Virus record (IMG/VR): IMGVR_UViG_3300046533_000705 | Location: 1 to 42,509 of that record | Length of the DNA stretch: 42,509 nt | Direction: 5' to 3' (one strand) | From: a virus | In this document: one piece after another, positions 16,437 to 23,383 of the stretch | Numbering within the stretch: the stretch's first letter is position 1 | How the letters are laid out: every line of letters begins with the position of its first letter | Notes under the pieces: model-generated | What the model was told of the DNA's origin: nothing | Databases searched by the model: none | Seen by the model: only the letters and a program-made list of their open reading frames with translations | Position numbers and translations under genes: made by a program

Positions 16437-16532
16437 GAGAGCCTCCTATTGTTGGTTACCCGTCGAGCGGGCGGGAGAGTCTTGCCGGCACAGTGAACAC
16501 CAGATCGGGGGCAGCGAATAGTGCCAAGTCAC

Positions 16533-16564
16533 GCCGCCTCGCGGCTAGGCCGCCTCGCGGCTAG
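16533..16564. repeat. Tandem 16-base duplication at the portal stop
   Basis: The 16-mer GCCGCCTCGCGGCTAG occurs twice in direct tandem, followed by a third partial GCCGCC. The second copy overlaps the portal stop codon. It is probably a recent slippage duplication; each unit carries a small palindrome (CCGC/GCGG). Confidence 0.7.
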
Positions 16565-18285
16565 GCCGCCTTGCCCTTGTCCTTGATGCCGGCGGCCAGC
16601 TTCTGCTGCGCCTGTTGCGTCTCCGCCTTCACCCGCTTGCGCAGAGCGTGGATCATACCATCCACGCCTGGAGGATTGAGGGTTCGCAAGAGCATTTCAC
16701 GGTCGATACAGCCTGCTTTAAACAAACCGGCCGCTTGTTCGCGACTATCATCAGCGAACAAAGGTGAATGACTATGCCCGGCGACCCGCATCTTGAGCTT
16801 GCGCTCCGCCACCAGGGCAGGGATCAGTTCCTGCTGGGTGTCGGTGGTGATGCGCTCGGCGGAATTGCGCTGCAGCAGCTTGATGCCGATGTCGCCGATC
16901 TTGACCAGCGGCTGCTCCAGGCCCACGGCAACCTTCTTGATGCGGCCCGAGCCGGTCGTCGCCAGTTGCTTGGCGTGGCCACGGCCCCGCACCCCCGCCG
17001 TGCCTTGGCCGGTGACGGTTTCGGTGAGGCCGGAGGCTTCCAGGAAAATCTGACCGATCTGGTTGAACTCGGCGAAGATGTCATCGGGCATAGAGGGCTT
17101 GAGTTCATCGACCTTGGCCCCCGGAACCATGTCGGTGACCCAGGTGCCGGGACCGCCGAGCGCCTCGGCCTTTTCGTCCGTCAATCCCATGAACCCGCTA
17201 AAAACCTTGGCCGGATCCACTTGCCGCTCCAGAACATCACTGATTTGCTGTAGCCGTTCGTTGGTCCATACCTGAAGTGGGATCAGCCGGTCGCTATGGG
17301 CTTCGCCCCAGAAGAAATCATACTTGGGGTATGGTCTGACATGGATGAACGGGTGCTCGTTTTCGATGAAGATATTGGACTTGCCCTGGTAGCGGCGCTT
17401 CACGCTGTCCAGGTGGGTGACCTTGGCCATCGCCTCGACGGTGTCGCGCGAGTCGGACAGCACACCGTCGACGCCGTCGCACATGGTGAAAACGGCGTAA
17501 TCCTCGGTTACGTCGTCCCACACCCAGACCTCGTGGAAGCGGACCATCGGGTTGTCGGAATTGGGGTCGTAGGTGGCGCGCGGCTCGTAGTCGACGGTGG
17601 CGCGCCCGCTCATGGCCCCGGAGATGTTGGGGCCGCCGGTCGATGAAATGAGGAGATTGGCGAGCACCGGGGGCATGTCGTCGGAGAACACGCCGGGGCG
17701 CACCGCCATCTTCTTGATTTCGGGCTTCTTGCCGGCGCGCAGCAGGCGCATCACGGCGTTGTCCCAGTTGATGCTGTAGGAGTGGACGAAGGCCTCCTGC
17801 GAGTCGAGGTCGGGTTCGCTCTCGTCGTAGACCGCGAAGTCGTGCGGGCCGAACAGGCGGCCGAACATCTGGTCGCGGGCGTCGTTCCAGCCCATCTTGA
17901 TGAACATGCTGTCGTAGATCAGCGCCCAGAGCACGGCCTCGTTGAACACGTAGGCGATGCCGGTGTCCCTGAAAGTGTCGTTCCACTCGTCTTCCAGGGC
18001 GGTGATCTGCGCCACCGTCTCGTCGTCGGAGTTGCGCGGGGCCGCGATGTTGTAGCGACAGTGGTCGGCGGCGTAGAGGAAGGAGGCCACCAGGTCGGTG
18101 TGGGCCTGCAGGCGGTTATACTTTACTTCCACGGCGTAGTCGGTGGTGCCGAACATGAAATAGCGTTTGCGGCGCAGGTAGAGGGCTTCGCGGTCGCGCT
18201 TGGAGGCCAGGCAGGTGTCCAGGATCATCTGCACCTTGTCGTCGCGGTCCTTGCCGCCTTTGATTTTACCCCTCGGAATAATCAC
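16561..18285 (-). CDS. Portal protein
   Basis: The product is 574 residues, usual for podovirus portals. N-terminal helices (DDKVQMILDTCLASKRDREA) lead into a region with RRKRYFMFGTTDYAVEVKYN, then ENEHPFIHVRPYPKYDFFWG and WTNERLQQISDVLERQVDP, characteristic of the head-tail connector family of such phages. The C-terminus (LRKRVKAETQQAQQKLAAG) is a charged helix, as in other portals. The gene lies between the terminase and capsid genes, the standard order. The portal forms the dodecameric ring at one vertex through which DNA is packaged by the terminase. Confidence 0.85.
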   Translation of the reverse strand: MIIPRGKIKGGKDRDDKVQMILDTCLASKRDREALYLRRKRYFMFGTTDYAVEVKYNRLQAHTDLVASFLYAADHCRYNIAAPRNSDDETVAQITALEDEWNDTFRDTGIAYVFNEAVLWALIYDSMFIKMGWNDARDQMFGRLFGPHDFAVYDESEPDLDSQEAFVHSYSINWDNAVMRLLRAGKKPEIKKMAVRPGVFSDDMPPVLANLLISSTGGPNISGAMSGRATVDYEPRATYDPNSDNPMVRFHEVWVWDDVTEDYAVFTMCDGVDGVLSDSRDTVEAMAKVTHLDSVKRRYQGKSNIFIENEHPFIHVRPYPKYDFFWGEAHSDRLIPLQVWTNERLQQISDVLERQVDPAKVFSGFMGLTDEKAEALGGPGTWVTDMVPGAKVDELKPSMPDDIFAEFNQIGQIFLEASGLTETVTGQGTAGVRGRGHAKQLATTGSGRIKKVAVGLEQPLVKIGDIGIKLLQRNSAERITTDTQQELIPALVAERKLKMRVAGHSHSPLFADDSREQAAGLFKAGCIDREMLLRTLNPPGVDGMIHALRKRVKAETQQAQQKLAAGIKDKGKAA

Positions 18286-18311
18286 GTAGTCATCTCCAAA
18301 TTAAAAGACCA

Positions 18312-18605
18312 TCAACTTATCAGGTCAGGGTTTGTGGGAGGGACCTCCATCCAATCTTTGCGGCCACCAGAGTCAGGCCCCAGGTAGCGGTAGAGTTTGG
18401 GATTACCGTCTGGATATGGGACCCGCATGATGTCACCCTCCTTTAAGGATTTGTGCTTGATGAATTGATCAATATGTTCCTCAAGTGGAAAATGAGAGTC
18501 TTCAAACAAGTTTGGTGTCACAGGAACATCGTAAATCTGGCCTGGGGCTTGCTGGCTCTCCTGGCTTTGCGCCATCTCAAGCGCGACTTGGACTGCCGGG
18601 TCCAT
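18312..18605 (-). CDS. Small acidic protein upstream of the portal, 97 aa
   Basis: The product starts MDPAVQVALEMAQSQESQQA at 18605, overlapping the stop of the upstream gene in TGATG. It contains NLFEDSHFPLEEHIDQFIKH and a compact beta-like end (GDIMRVPYPDGNPKLYRYL). The open frame upstream is a shadow of the next gene. It has no cysteines or membrane segment. It lies between a zinc-ribbon gene and the portal gene in the packaging module; its function is not known. Confidence 0.6.
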   Translation of the reverse strand: MDPAVQVALEMAQSQESQQAPGQIYDVPVTPNLFEDSHFPLEEHIDQFIKHKSLKEGDIMRVPYPDGNPKLYRYLGPDSGGRKDWMEVPPTNPDLIS

Positions 18606-19096
18606 CACTTGACGCCTCCGGGCGGGTTGTGGCGGGCCTCGTAGCTGGGAACCGAGCCGGTGGGCGAGGGCGAGGCCTTGCTGAGAGGTGCCTTCACGCC
18701 CAGCCGGTCGGCGGCGATCGGCAGCTTGGCCGTCACCCCGGTGGGGGCGCAGATGGACACCGGCTGGCCGCTGGCATCGACCGGCATGTCGACCGCCCAG
18801 CCGGCCATGCCGGCGGGCTGGAACCGCTGGGTCTTGCCGGGCGTCTGCACCGGATTGACGCGCGGCGCCACCGACTCGTGGGTGCGCGGCGAGCGGTAGT
18901 TCTTGTCGCCGTAGGTGGCCACCAACTGGTTGACCGTCATGTCGATCTTCTTGGTGGCCTCGGAGCGGATCGCCACGGGACGGGGAACCCACTGCACCCG
19001 GATGCCGCCGCACTTGGGACACGGGGGATAGTCGCCCTCGCCGTCCCACTGATGAACACAGTTTTTGTTAAGGCAGCACCAAGACCGGATCACCAT
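18605..19096 (-). CDS. Zinc-ribbon protein of the packaging module
   Basis: The product is 163 residues. The N-terminus has WCCLNKNC and CPKCGG, a cysteine pattern like a zinc ribbon that may bind nucleic acid. The remainder is Pro/Thr/Ser-rich and probably extended (APRVNPVQTPGKTQRFQPAG). It lies between the HTH gene and the portal operon genes and overlaps the 97-residue gene by one base (TGATG). A role in packaging or in transcription of late genes is possible; neither is shown. Confidence 0.6.
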   Translation of the reverse strand: MVIRSWCCLNKNCVHQWDGEGDYPPCPKCGGIRVQWVPRPVAIRSEATKKIDMTVNQLVATYGDKNYRSPRTHESVAPRVNPVQTPGKTQRFQPAGMAGWAVDMPVDASGQPVSICAPTGVTAKLPIAADRLGVKAPLSKASPSPTGSVPSYEARHNPPGGVK

Positions 19097-19097
19097 G

Positions 19098-19421
19098 CTA
19101 TGCGGCCCTCCGGGTGCGCGGGCGGCCGGATTCGTAGCGCGGCATCCGCTGCCAGGTGTCGTCGCCGACGATGTGGTAGACGCCGTCCTTGCGCTGCCAG
19201 CGCAGCCCGTTCTGCACGCACTCGATCGCGTATTCGAGGCGGACGCGATAGTTCTCGGTCAGCGCAATTTCCCTGCGCAGGATGCGGTGGACGTTCTGCC
19301 GGGCGATGCCGGCAATCTCGCACAGCGGCGCGAGCCTCACCGTGAGGGAGCCGTTCTGGTCCCGGAATTCCGGGTCATACTTGAAGCGACGGAACCACCT
19401 GATGATCTCGTCAAGAGTCAG
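19098..19421 (-). CDS. HTH DNA-binding protein with uncertain start (possible frameshift)
   Basis: The frame reads LTLDEIIRWFRRFKYDPEFR, then LAPLCEIAGIARQNVHRILR, a convincing helix-turn-helix, and ends YESGRPRTRRAA. The first usual start in frame is GTG at 19340, but about 27 codons upstream of it look equally coding. There is no ATG, GTG or TTG there, only CTG at 19421. An ATG overlapping the upstream stop (19440) is one frame off and reaches a stop after nine codons. Removal of one C from the CCC at 19421-19423 would join ATG to the long frame. Position beside the large terminase makes a small terminase subunit possible. Confidence 0.6.
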   Translation of the reverse strand: MTLDEIIRWFRRFKYDPEFRDQNGSLTVRLAPLCEIAGIARQNVHRILRREIALTENYRVRLEYAIECVQNGLRWQRKDGVYHIVGDDTWQRMPRYESGRPRTRRAA

Positions 19422-19436
19422 GGTATCTCACCATCA

Positions 19437-19745
19437 TCATACGCTCCCCAAATTGCGGCACGTTCCGCAGTAGGACCTGCGATTCTGGAACTTCCAGCCG
19501 ACCTTGTCGAAGGCGAGTTGCACCGCCCTGGTGACATCGGTTTCGCCGCGCTTGACCGGCACGCCGAACGCGATGGTGCCGAGCGGGACGTGGATGATGG
19601 GCGAGTCGACGCCGCAGCGGAAGCAGGCGGTGCGCATCGGGGTGATGTTCTGCACCCACTTGTCGCGCACGTAGGCCAGCGCCTCGTCCAGGACGGACAT
19701 GCCCTTCTCGTCGCTCAGTACCTTGCTCATCGGTACCTCGCTCAT
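19437..19745 (-). CDS. Two-CxxC zinc-ribbon protein, 102 aa
   Basis: The product starts MSEVPMSKVLSDEKGMSVLD at 19745; a second ATG at 19730 has a better-spaced GAGG and could also be used. Two CxxC knuckles, CFRC in TACFRCGVDS and CGTC in RRSYCGTCRNL, flank a beta region (IHVPLGTIAFGVPV), as expected of a zinc ribbon of the rubredoxin-knuckle kind. It follows the large terminase gene with a 22-base gap. The role is unknown; nucleic-acid binding in packaging or transcription is plausible. Confidence 0.6.
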   Translation of the reverse strand: MSEVPMSKVLSDEKGMSVLDEALAYVRDKWVQNITPMRTACFRCGVDSPIIHVPLGTIAFGVPVKRGETDVTRAVQLAFDKVGWKFQNRRSYCGTCRNLGSV

Positions 19746-19767
19746 TGATTTACCCCGATGCTCCGCA

Positions 19768-21600
19768 TCATTGCAGCTTGCTCCCGTCCACCAAGATGCG
19801 CTGGCCTCTAAGATAATCAATCCCAATCTTTTGGATCTGGTTGGGGCCGGCCCCGATAGACTCCATGTAGGCGCGCTCGAAAGTCAAGCCCATGTTGCGC
19901 AGGCGCGGCTGCACCCAGCGCCGCCAGGCTTCGTGGGCGAGCGCCGCCGCTATGACCCTGTCATCCTTGTTGCTGCCCTCGGCCAGGATCGAGCCGTCCT
20001 TGATGACGATGGTCTTCATCTCGTCCAACAGCGCCATCGAGTTGATGATGAAGCGGTGCAGCTCGAAGGCGTCCTTGAGCGAGTGCATCATCGGCGGCTT
20101 GTTGGTGCCGTTGGTGCGCCACTGGTAGGCGAGGCCGGCCCCCATGCTGTCGGCGCGGCGGTAGAGGTAGTGCCGCATGTTGTTGAGCACATAGCGCAGG
20201 TCGTCCGCCTCCCGGCCGTCCTGCTTGTGGTTGATCATTTCGTGCGTTTGCGTCCGCAGCGCGTTGATTTCGTTGAACACCGCCTCGCCGGGGCCGTTCA
20301 TCTCCAGGTTCACCATCACGTTGCGGTAGTATCCGGCGAGGTGGCAGAGCGCCCAAGCGCATTGATACGTCGAGATAACAGGCGAGACAAATTCAGCAAC
20401 CTGGACAATTCGGTCGGAGAAGCAGCGTGCAACATGGATGACGGCTCGGTCAGCTTCATCAGAGCTTCCATATGCCGGATCACAACCGATAACGTAGTGT
20501 CCTGCGGGGTCGCTCTCCTCCCATACTTTAAGCTCGGCACGGCGGTCCCTCGTTGCGCTGACGACAGTGTCCTGCCAGCGTTCCGACATCATGTATTTGA
20601 ACGGCATGAAGGCCTGCTGGCGCGCCCGCTTCATGCCGGCGGTGAGACTGTCGTTGGTGAAGAAGATGGAACCGGTTGCGACGAAGGCGTCGTCCTCCAG
20701 CCAGGGGAACTGCTCGTCCATCTTGGCCTGGTCGCCCTGCTTTTCCGATTCCAGGTGCCAGCGGTACCAGGCTATCTGGTTGTGGGTGATCTCCACGCCA
20801 TACTGTTCCTTGACCAGTCTTCGTCGCTTGCGTTCGAGGATGTGGAGAGGGGTGTCCGCTCCTTGCGGCATGTATATCTTGTACCAAGGATGGTCGTCAG
20901 GGAACTGATAATGATCATGTCGCCACCAACCAACAAATACACATCGGATAGTCGGATCATTCTTGGCTTCGGCGTATCGCTCCTGCCAGAAGTTGAAGCC
21001 ATTGCCGGTGGTCTCCTCGATCTTCATGCGGTACGGGTAGTGCGCCGACATGGTGGCGGAGAGTTCGTTCAAGTCATCGGGCGAGCCCCAGAATGCCGTT
21101 TCAGTCCCATGGATGAAGTTGTTGGCCGAGGACCGCCCCAGCCCGCCCTTGGACTTCTCCTTGATGCCGGCCACGAGGTATTGGAGAACGGAACCATTCT
21201 TCAATACCAGCATGTCGCGGTTCTCGACATCCCAGCGCAGCTTGTGGGTCTTGGGCAGGCCGGAGAAGTACATCTTGATGGTGTTGCGGAACTGGGCCTT
21301 GGACTGGTCGGTGTGGGTGACGAAGGCGCCGAGCAGGCCGTCGTGCTCCATCGCCCAGAACAGGTCGAGGGCGATGAAGAAGCTGGTGGAGCCCAGTTGC
21401 CGGGCCTTGAGGATATAGAAGGTGGTGACGCCCTGCGCCAACCCTTCGCATAATTCGTCCAGTATGTACTTCTGGGTTCCCAGCAACTGCATGGGAATGC
21501 GGCCGAAGTCCTTGGTTTGGATCATCAGCTTGGAGCAGAACGCCTCGAACCGCGCTCGCGGGAACGGGGCTACGCCCAGTTTGGGGAGCGGGGCGGCCAT
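19768..21600 (-). CDS. terL: Terminase large subunit
   Basis: The product is 610 residues. The ATPase domain has a Walker A of the terminase kind, KARQLGSTS, at 65-73, and a candidate Walker B/catalytic-Glu segment IHGTETAFW at about 163-171. The nuclease domain contains YVIGCDPAYGSS with the first catalytic Asp at about 374, and KDDRVIAAALAHEAW near 565, which supplies a C-terminal acidic residue typical of the RNase H-like nuclease. It cuts and pumps phage DNA into the prohead through the portal. The ATG shares a base with the stop of the upstream 35-residue membrane-protein gene. Confidence 0.9.
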   Translation of the reverse strand: MAAPLPKLGVAPFPRARFEAFCSKLMIQTKDFGRIPMQLLGTQKYILDELCEGLAQGVTTFYILKARQLGSTSFFIALDLFWAMEHDGLLGAFVTHTDQSKAQFRNTIKMYFSGLPKTHKLRWDVENRDMLVLKNGSVLQYLVAGIKEKSKGGLGRSSANNFIHGTETAFWGSPDDLNELSATMSAHYPYRMKIEETTGNGFNFWQERYAEAKNDPTIRCVFVGWWRHDHYQFPDDHPWYKIYMPQGADTPLHILERKRRRLVKEQYGVEITHNQIAWYRWHLESEKQGDQAKMDEQFPWLEDDAFVATGSIFFTNDSLTAGMKRARQQAFMPFKYMMSERWQDTVVSATRDRRAELKVWEESDPAGHYVIGCDPAYGSSDEADRAVIHVARCFSDRIVQVAEFVSPVISTYQCAWALCHLAGYYRNVMVNLEMNGPGEAVFNEINALRTQTHEMINHKQDGREADDLRYVLNNMRHYLYRRADSMGAGLAYQWRTNGTNKPPMMHSLKDAFELHRFIINSMALLDEMKTIVIKDGSILAEGSNKDDRVIAAALAHEAWRRWVQPRLRNMGLTFERAYMESIGAGPNQIQKIGIDYLRGQRILVDGSKLQ

Positions 21601-21707
21601 CAGCGGCTCATGTATTCGTAGAAGAAGTAGAACAAGATGGCGAGCAGGATGCAGACCACCATCCCCATGAAGGTGGCGGCGACGGCTTCCAGGCTGTCGC
21701 GGCTCAT
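21600..21707 (-). CDS. Tiny single-pass membrane protein, 35 aa
   Basis: The product is MSRDSLEAVAATFMGMVVCI..., with one strong hydrophobic stretch (MVVCILLAILFYFFYEYM). A GGTGA lies five bases before the ATG at 21707, and its TGA overlaps the terminase ATG. It is one of four very small membrane proteins clustered upstream of the terminase. A holin, antiholin or spanin-like accessory role is possible; nothing proves it. Confidence 0.55.
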   Translation of the reverse strand: MSRDSLEAVAATFMGMVVCILLAILFYFFYEYMSR

Positions 21708-21712
21708 GTGCG

Positions 21713-21820
21713 TCACCAGAACTTTATGACGAAGTGGATGGCGATGATGACGCCGGCGAGCGCTACCATGCCCGACACCAGGGCGGCGGTCGCAAACCAA
21801 GCATCTTCCTCGCGGTTCAT
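21713..21820 (-). CDS. Tiny single-pass membrane protein, 35 aa
   Basis: The product starts MNREEDAWFATAALVSGMVA and ends IIAIHFVIKFW. One transmembrane segment spans about residues 10-31, after an acidic N-terminus. The ATG overlaps the TGA of the next upstream gene (ATGA at 21817-21820). It is below the usual gene-calling length. It has the shape of a small holin-accessory protein, inferred from context. Confidence 0.5.
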   Translation of the reverse strand: MNREEDAWFATAALVSGMVALAGVIIAIHFVIKFW

Positions 21821-21921
21821 CGGTGCGGCCCGAACAGGATGAGGATGAGGATGAACACGGCGATGACGAACGCGACGGCGGCCATCACGTCAAACTTCGG
21901 GGTTCTCCACATCGGGTTCAT
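21817..21921 (-). CDS. Tiny single-pass membrane protein, 34 aa
   Basis: The product starts MNPMWRTPKFDVMAAVAFVI and ends ILILILFGPHR, with a single hydrophobic helix of about 20 residues (residues 13-30). GAGG occurs nine bases before the ATG. It overlaps the end of the 108-residue gene upstream by 32 bases in another frame, and its stop overlaps the next ATG (ATGA). The role is unknown; it is part of the small-membrane-protein cluster. Confidence 0.5.
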   Translation of the reverse strand: MNPMWRTPKFDVMAAVAFVIAVFILILILFGPHR

Positions 21922-22216
21922 CGGCGGTGTCCTCGGCCGCGTCGGCGGCCCGTGACATCGCCATATACACCATTCCGATGGTCACCCGTAGGTGGTAATC
22001 GTTGCGCCAGTCGAACGACGCCAGCTTGAACTTCTCGTCCAGGCCGGGCTTGCCGGTGGGCCAGTGCAGGCAGGCGTATTCGCGGAACTTGGCCACCCCG
22101 GCGTCCAGGATGGCCGCATCTGGCATCGCCACGACCTCGACCCCCGCATCCGCGGGGGCAAGCCCCGACATCTCCTCCGGGCCGAGCGCCACCTTGATGT
22201 TGCCCTTACGCGCCAT
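21890..22216 (-). CDS. Small conserved protein next to the terminase, 108 aa
   Basis: The product starts MARKGNIKVALGPEEMSGLA at 22216, within the end of the upstream double-psi barrel gene. It has a mixed alpha/beta appearance (ECACLHW-like segment read as YACLHWPTGKPGLDEKF; DYHLRVTIGMVYMAMSRAAD) and an acidic tail. No membrane segment was seen. Position upstream of the large terminase might suggest a small terminase subunit, but no HTH is visible. The function is unassigned. Confidence 0.5.
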   Translation of the reverse strand: MARKGNIKVALGPEEMSGLAPADAGVEVVAMPDAAILDAGVAKFREYACLHWPTGKPGLDEKFKLASFDWRNDYHLRVTIGMVYMAMSRAADAAEDTADEPDVENPEV

Positions 22217-22625
22217 GCTCTGACCCCTTGAGCAGCGGCACGTCGACGGTGCAGTGGTCGTCGGTCTCAAGGCCCAAAGCCTTGGCCAAGCCGGGACTGA
22301 GGTCGCAGATGCGGCCGGTATCCACATTGGGTCCCCAGTCGACCGGGCGGGCGGCCAGCATCTTGTTGTTGGCACTGACCTGCACCTTGATGGTCTGCAG
22401 ATAGGAGCGCGGAGTGACGGAATAGTTCCAGCGCATGGCGATGTAGTGCGAGGTGGGATCGAGGCGCCGCGCCAATCCGGTGGTGCCGGCCGGCTGTTTC
22501 GGAAGGAAGTAGCCGGCGAACTTGTTGATTTCGGACGGCTCGCACAGCGCGAGGCCCTCGGACGGGGAGACGCCGGTGTCGTGCGGCCCCCCGAAGGTGG
22601 ACATCTTGCCGGAGAAGGAGGTCAT
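22206..22625 (-). CDS. Double-psi beta-barrel (RlpA-like) protein, candidate lysis enzyme
   Basis: The product is 139 residues from the ATG at 22625, which overlaps the holin-like gene's stop (ATGA). The segments VDWGP at 95-99 and GRICDLSPGLAKALGL at 104-119 match the DRGP and GRxIDLSxxAAxxLG signature of the RlpA-like double-psi beta-barrel. In RlpA this fold cleaves or binds peptidoglycan. There is no signal peptide, so export would need the holin. It is the best candidate for a lysis enzyme in this genome, where no other endolysin was recognised. Confidence 0.6.
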   Translation of the reverse strand: MTSFSGKMSTFGGPHDTGVSPSEGLALCEPSEINKFAGYFLPKQPAGTTGLARRLDPTSHYIAMRWNYSVTPRSYLQTIKVQVSANNKMLAARPVDWGPNVDTGRICDLSPGLAKALGLETDDHCTVDVPLLKGSEHGA

Positions 22626-22858
22626 CGCAGGCTGCCGCCAAACGGGCCGCCGACGTGGATGCCGGCGAAGCCGAGCATGGTGGCGATGACGTACAGCACC
22701 ACCACCAGGATGATGAACGCCAGGATGATCTGGATGAAGGTCATAAACGGCTGGCCGATGTAGGGGGAGATCAGCGGGAACAGCTTGCCGACCACGGCCC
22801 ACCAGACGAAACCGATGATGATACAGAGAAAGATGAGGCCGACGAGGGTGCCGATCAT
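22622..22858 (-). CDS. Holin-like protein with two transmembrane helices
   Basis: The product is 78 residues with transmembrane helices at about 4-26 (TLVGLIFLCIIIGFVWWAVV) and 40-64 (TFIQIILAFIILVVVLYVIA), and a short glycine-rich tail. Length and two-helix topology fit a class II holin. Its stop overlaps the start of the double-psi barrel gene (ATGA), consistent with a holin/lysis-enzyme pair. Function is inferred from topology and neighbours. Confidence 0.55.
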   Translation of the reverse strand: MIGTLVGLIFLCIIIGFVWWAVVGKLFPLISPYIGQPFMTFIQIILAFIILVVVLYVIATMLGFAGIHVGGPFGGSLR

Positions 22859-22887
22859 GGCGGCGCCGTCCTTTCAGGACAGGATGG

Positions 22888-22995
22888 CTACTCCGGCGCG
22901 GGAGGCAGCGGAACGCCAAAGTATATCACCAGCATCGCCACCACAATGGCGATGAAAATGGCTCCGGCAACGATGGCGGGGCGCTCGAGCCGCAT
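22888..22995 (-). CDS. Tiny membrane protein at the start of the late operon, 35 aa
   Basis: The product starts MRLERPAIVAGAIFIAIVVA and ends YFGVPLPPAPE, with one hydrophobic helix between a basic start and a Pro-rich end. It has an excellent GGGGAGGA ribosome site just before the ATG at 22995. It is the first gene after the TATAAT box at 23019-23024, so it is probably the first gene of the late transcript. The function is unknown. Confidence 0.55.
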   Translation of the reverse strand: MRLERPAIVAGAIFIAIVVAMLVIYFGVPLPPAPE

Positions 22996-23011
22996 TCCTG
23001 TCCTCCCCCGG

Positions 23012-23090
23012 TCAACTCATTATACATAGGGCGCGAGGCTCGCCCGGCGTCCAGTGCGCTCATCTGTCAACTGGTTCGCACTTTCTGTCA
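23012..23090 (-). promoter_or_regulatory. Candidate late promoter: perfect TATAAT, no -35, upstream TGTCA pair
   Basis: Read leftward, TATAAT lies at 23024-23019, with the start codon of the first late gene 24 bases downstream. No -35 hexamer is found at 16-18 bases. Two TGTCA half-sites, at 23065-23069 and 23086-23090, are spaced 21 bases (two helical turns) apart and share the context CTGTCA. This fits an activator-dependent late promoter, possibly using the TGTCA-binding regulator or the GcrA homologue. The rest of the 22996-23377 gap holds no confident gene. Confidence 0.5.
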
Positions 23091-23264
23091 GATGCGGGCC
23101 GCTTCTGGCGGTAAATTCGCGGCCTAATCGCGCGATATTGCCGCAAGCATTGATTTATAAGGTATTTTTTTCTATGAAATTCGCGGATATGGTCGATTAT
23201 TTCGCGGGCTCGTTGGGTTTCCTGCCGCGTTTCTGTGCCCCGGCGGAGCGCATTTTCACAAAGT

Positions 23265-23313
23265 GGCCCGCCGGGCGGGATGCCGATGGATGGCGGTATC
23301 ATCCCGGCGGGCC
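23265..23313. other. Strong GC-rich hairpin between the early-left and late operons
   Basis: GGCCCGCCGGG (+CGG bulge) GATG pairs with CATCCCGGCGGGCC: 14 base pairs with a three-base bulge and a 17-base loop. It lies 65 bases downstream of the PEP-CTERM gene stop and ahead of the late promoter. No U tract follows on either strand, so it is not a textbook terminator, but it could mark the end of the early-left transcript. Confidence 0.5.
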
Positions 23314-23342
23314 TGTACGCTGACGGAGCGGGAAGCAACGTC

Positions 23343-23383
23343 AGCCTACTCTTGCACTACGCAAGCCTACTCTTGCACTACGC
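23343..23383. repeat. Two tandem 20-base copies at the end of the PEP-CTERM gene
   Basis: The 20-mer AGCCTACTCTTGCACTACGC is present twice with a 21-base period. The second copy includes the stop codon of the PEP-CTERM gene at 23378-23380. It is probably a local duplication. Confidence 0.65.

Noticed and set aside
23060-23338. Leftward open frame of 92 codons in the pre-late gap
   Set aside because: The second half is a plausible basic helix, but there is no ribosome site, the first part is Pro/Gly filler and it overlaps the hairpin and upstream promoter elements.
23343-23383. Tandem repeat as a possible CRISPR fragment
   Set aside because: Only two 20-base copies with a single-base gap; no spacer structure and no cas genes.
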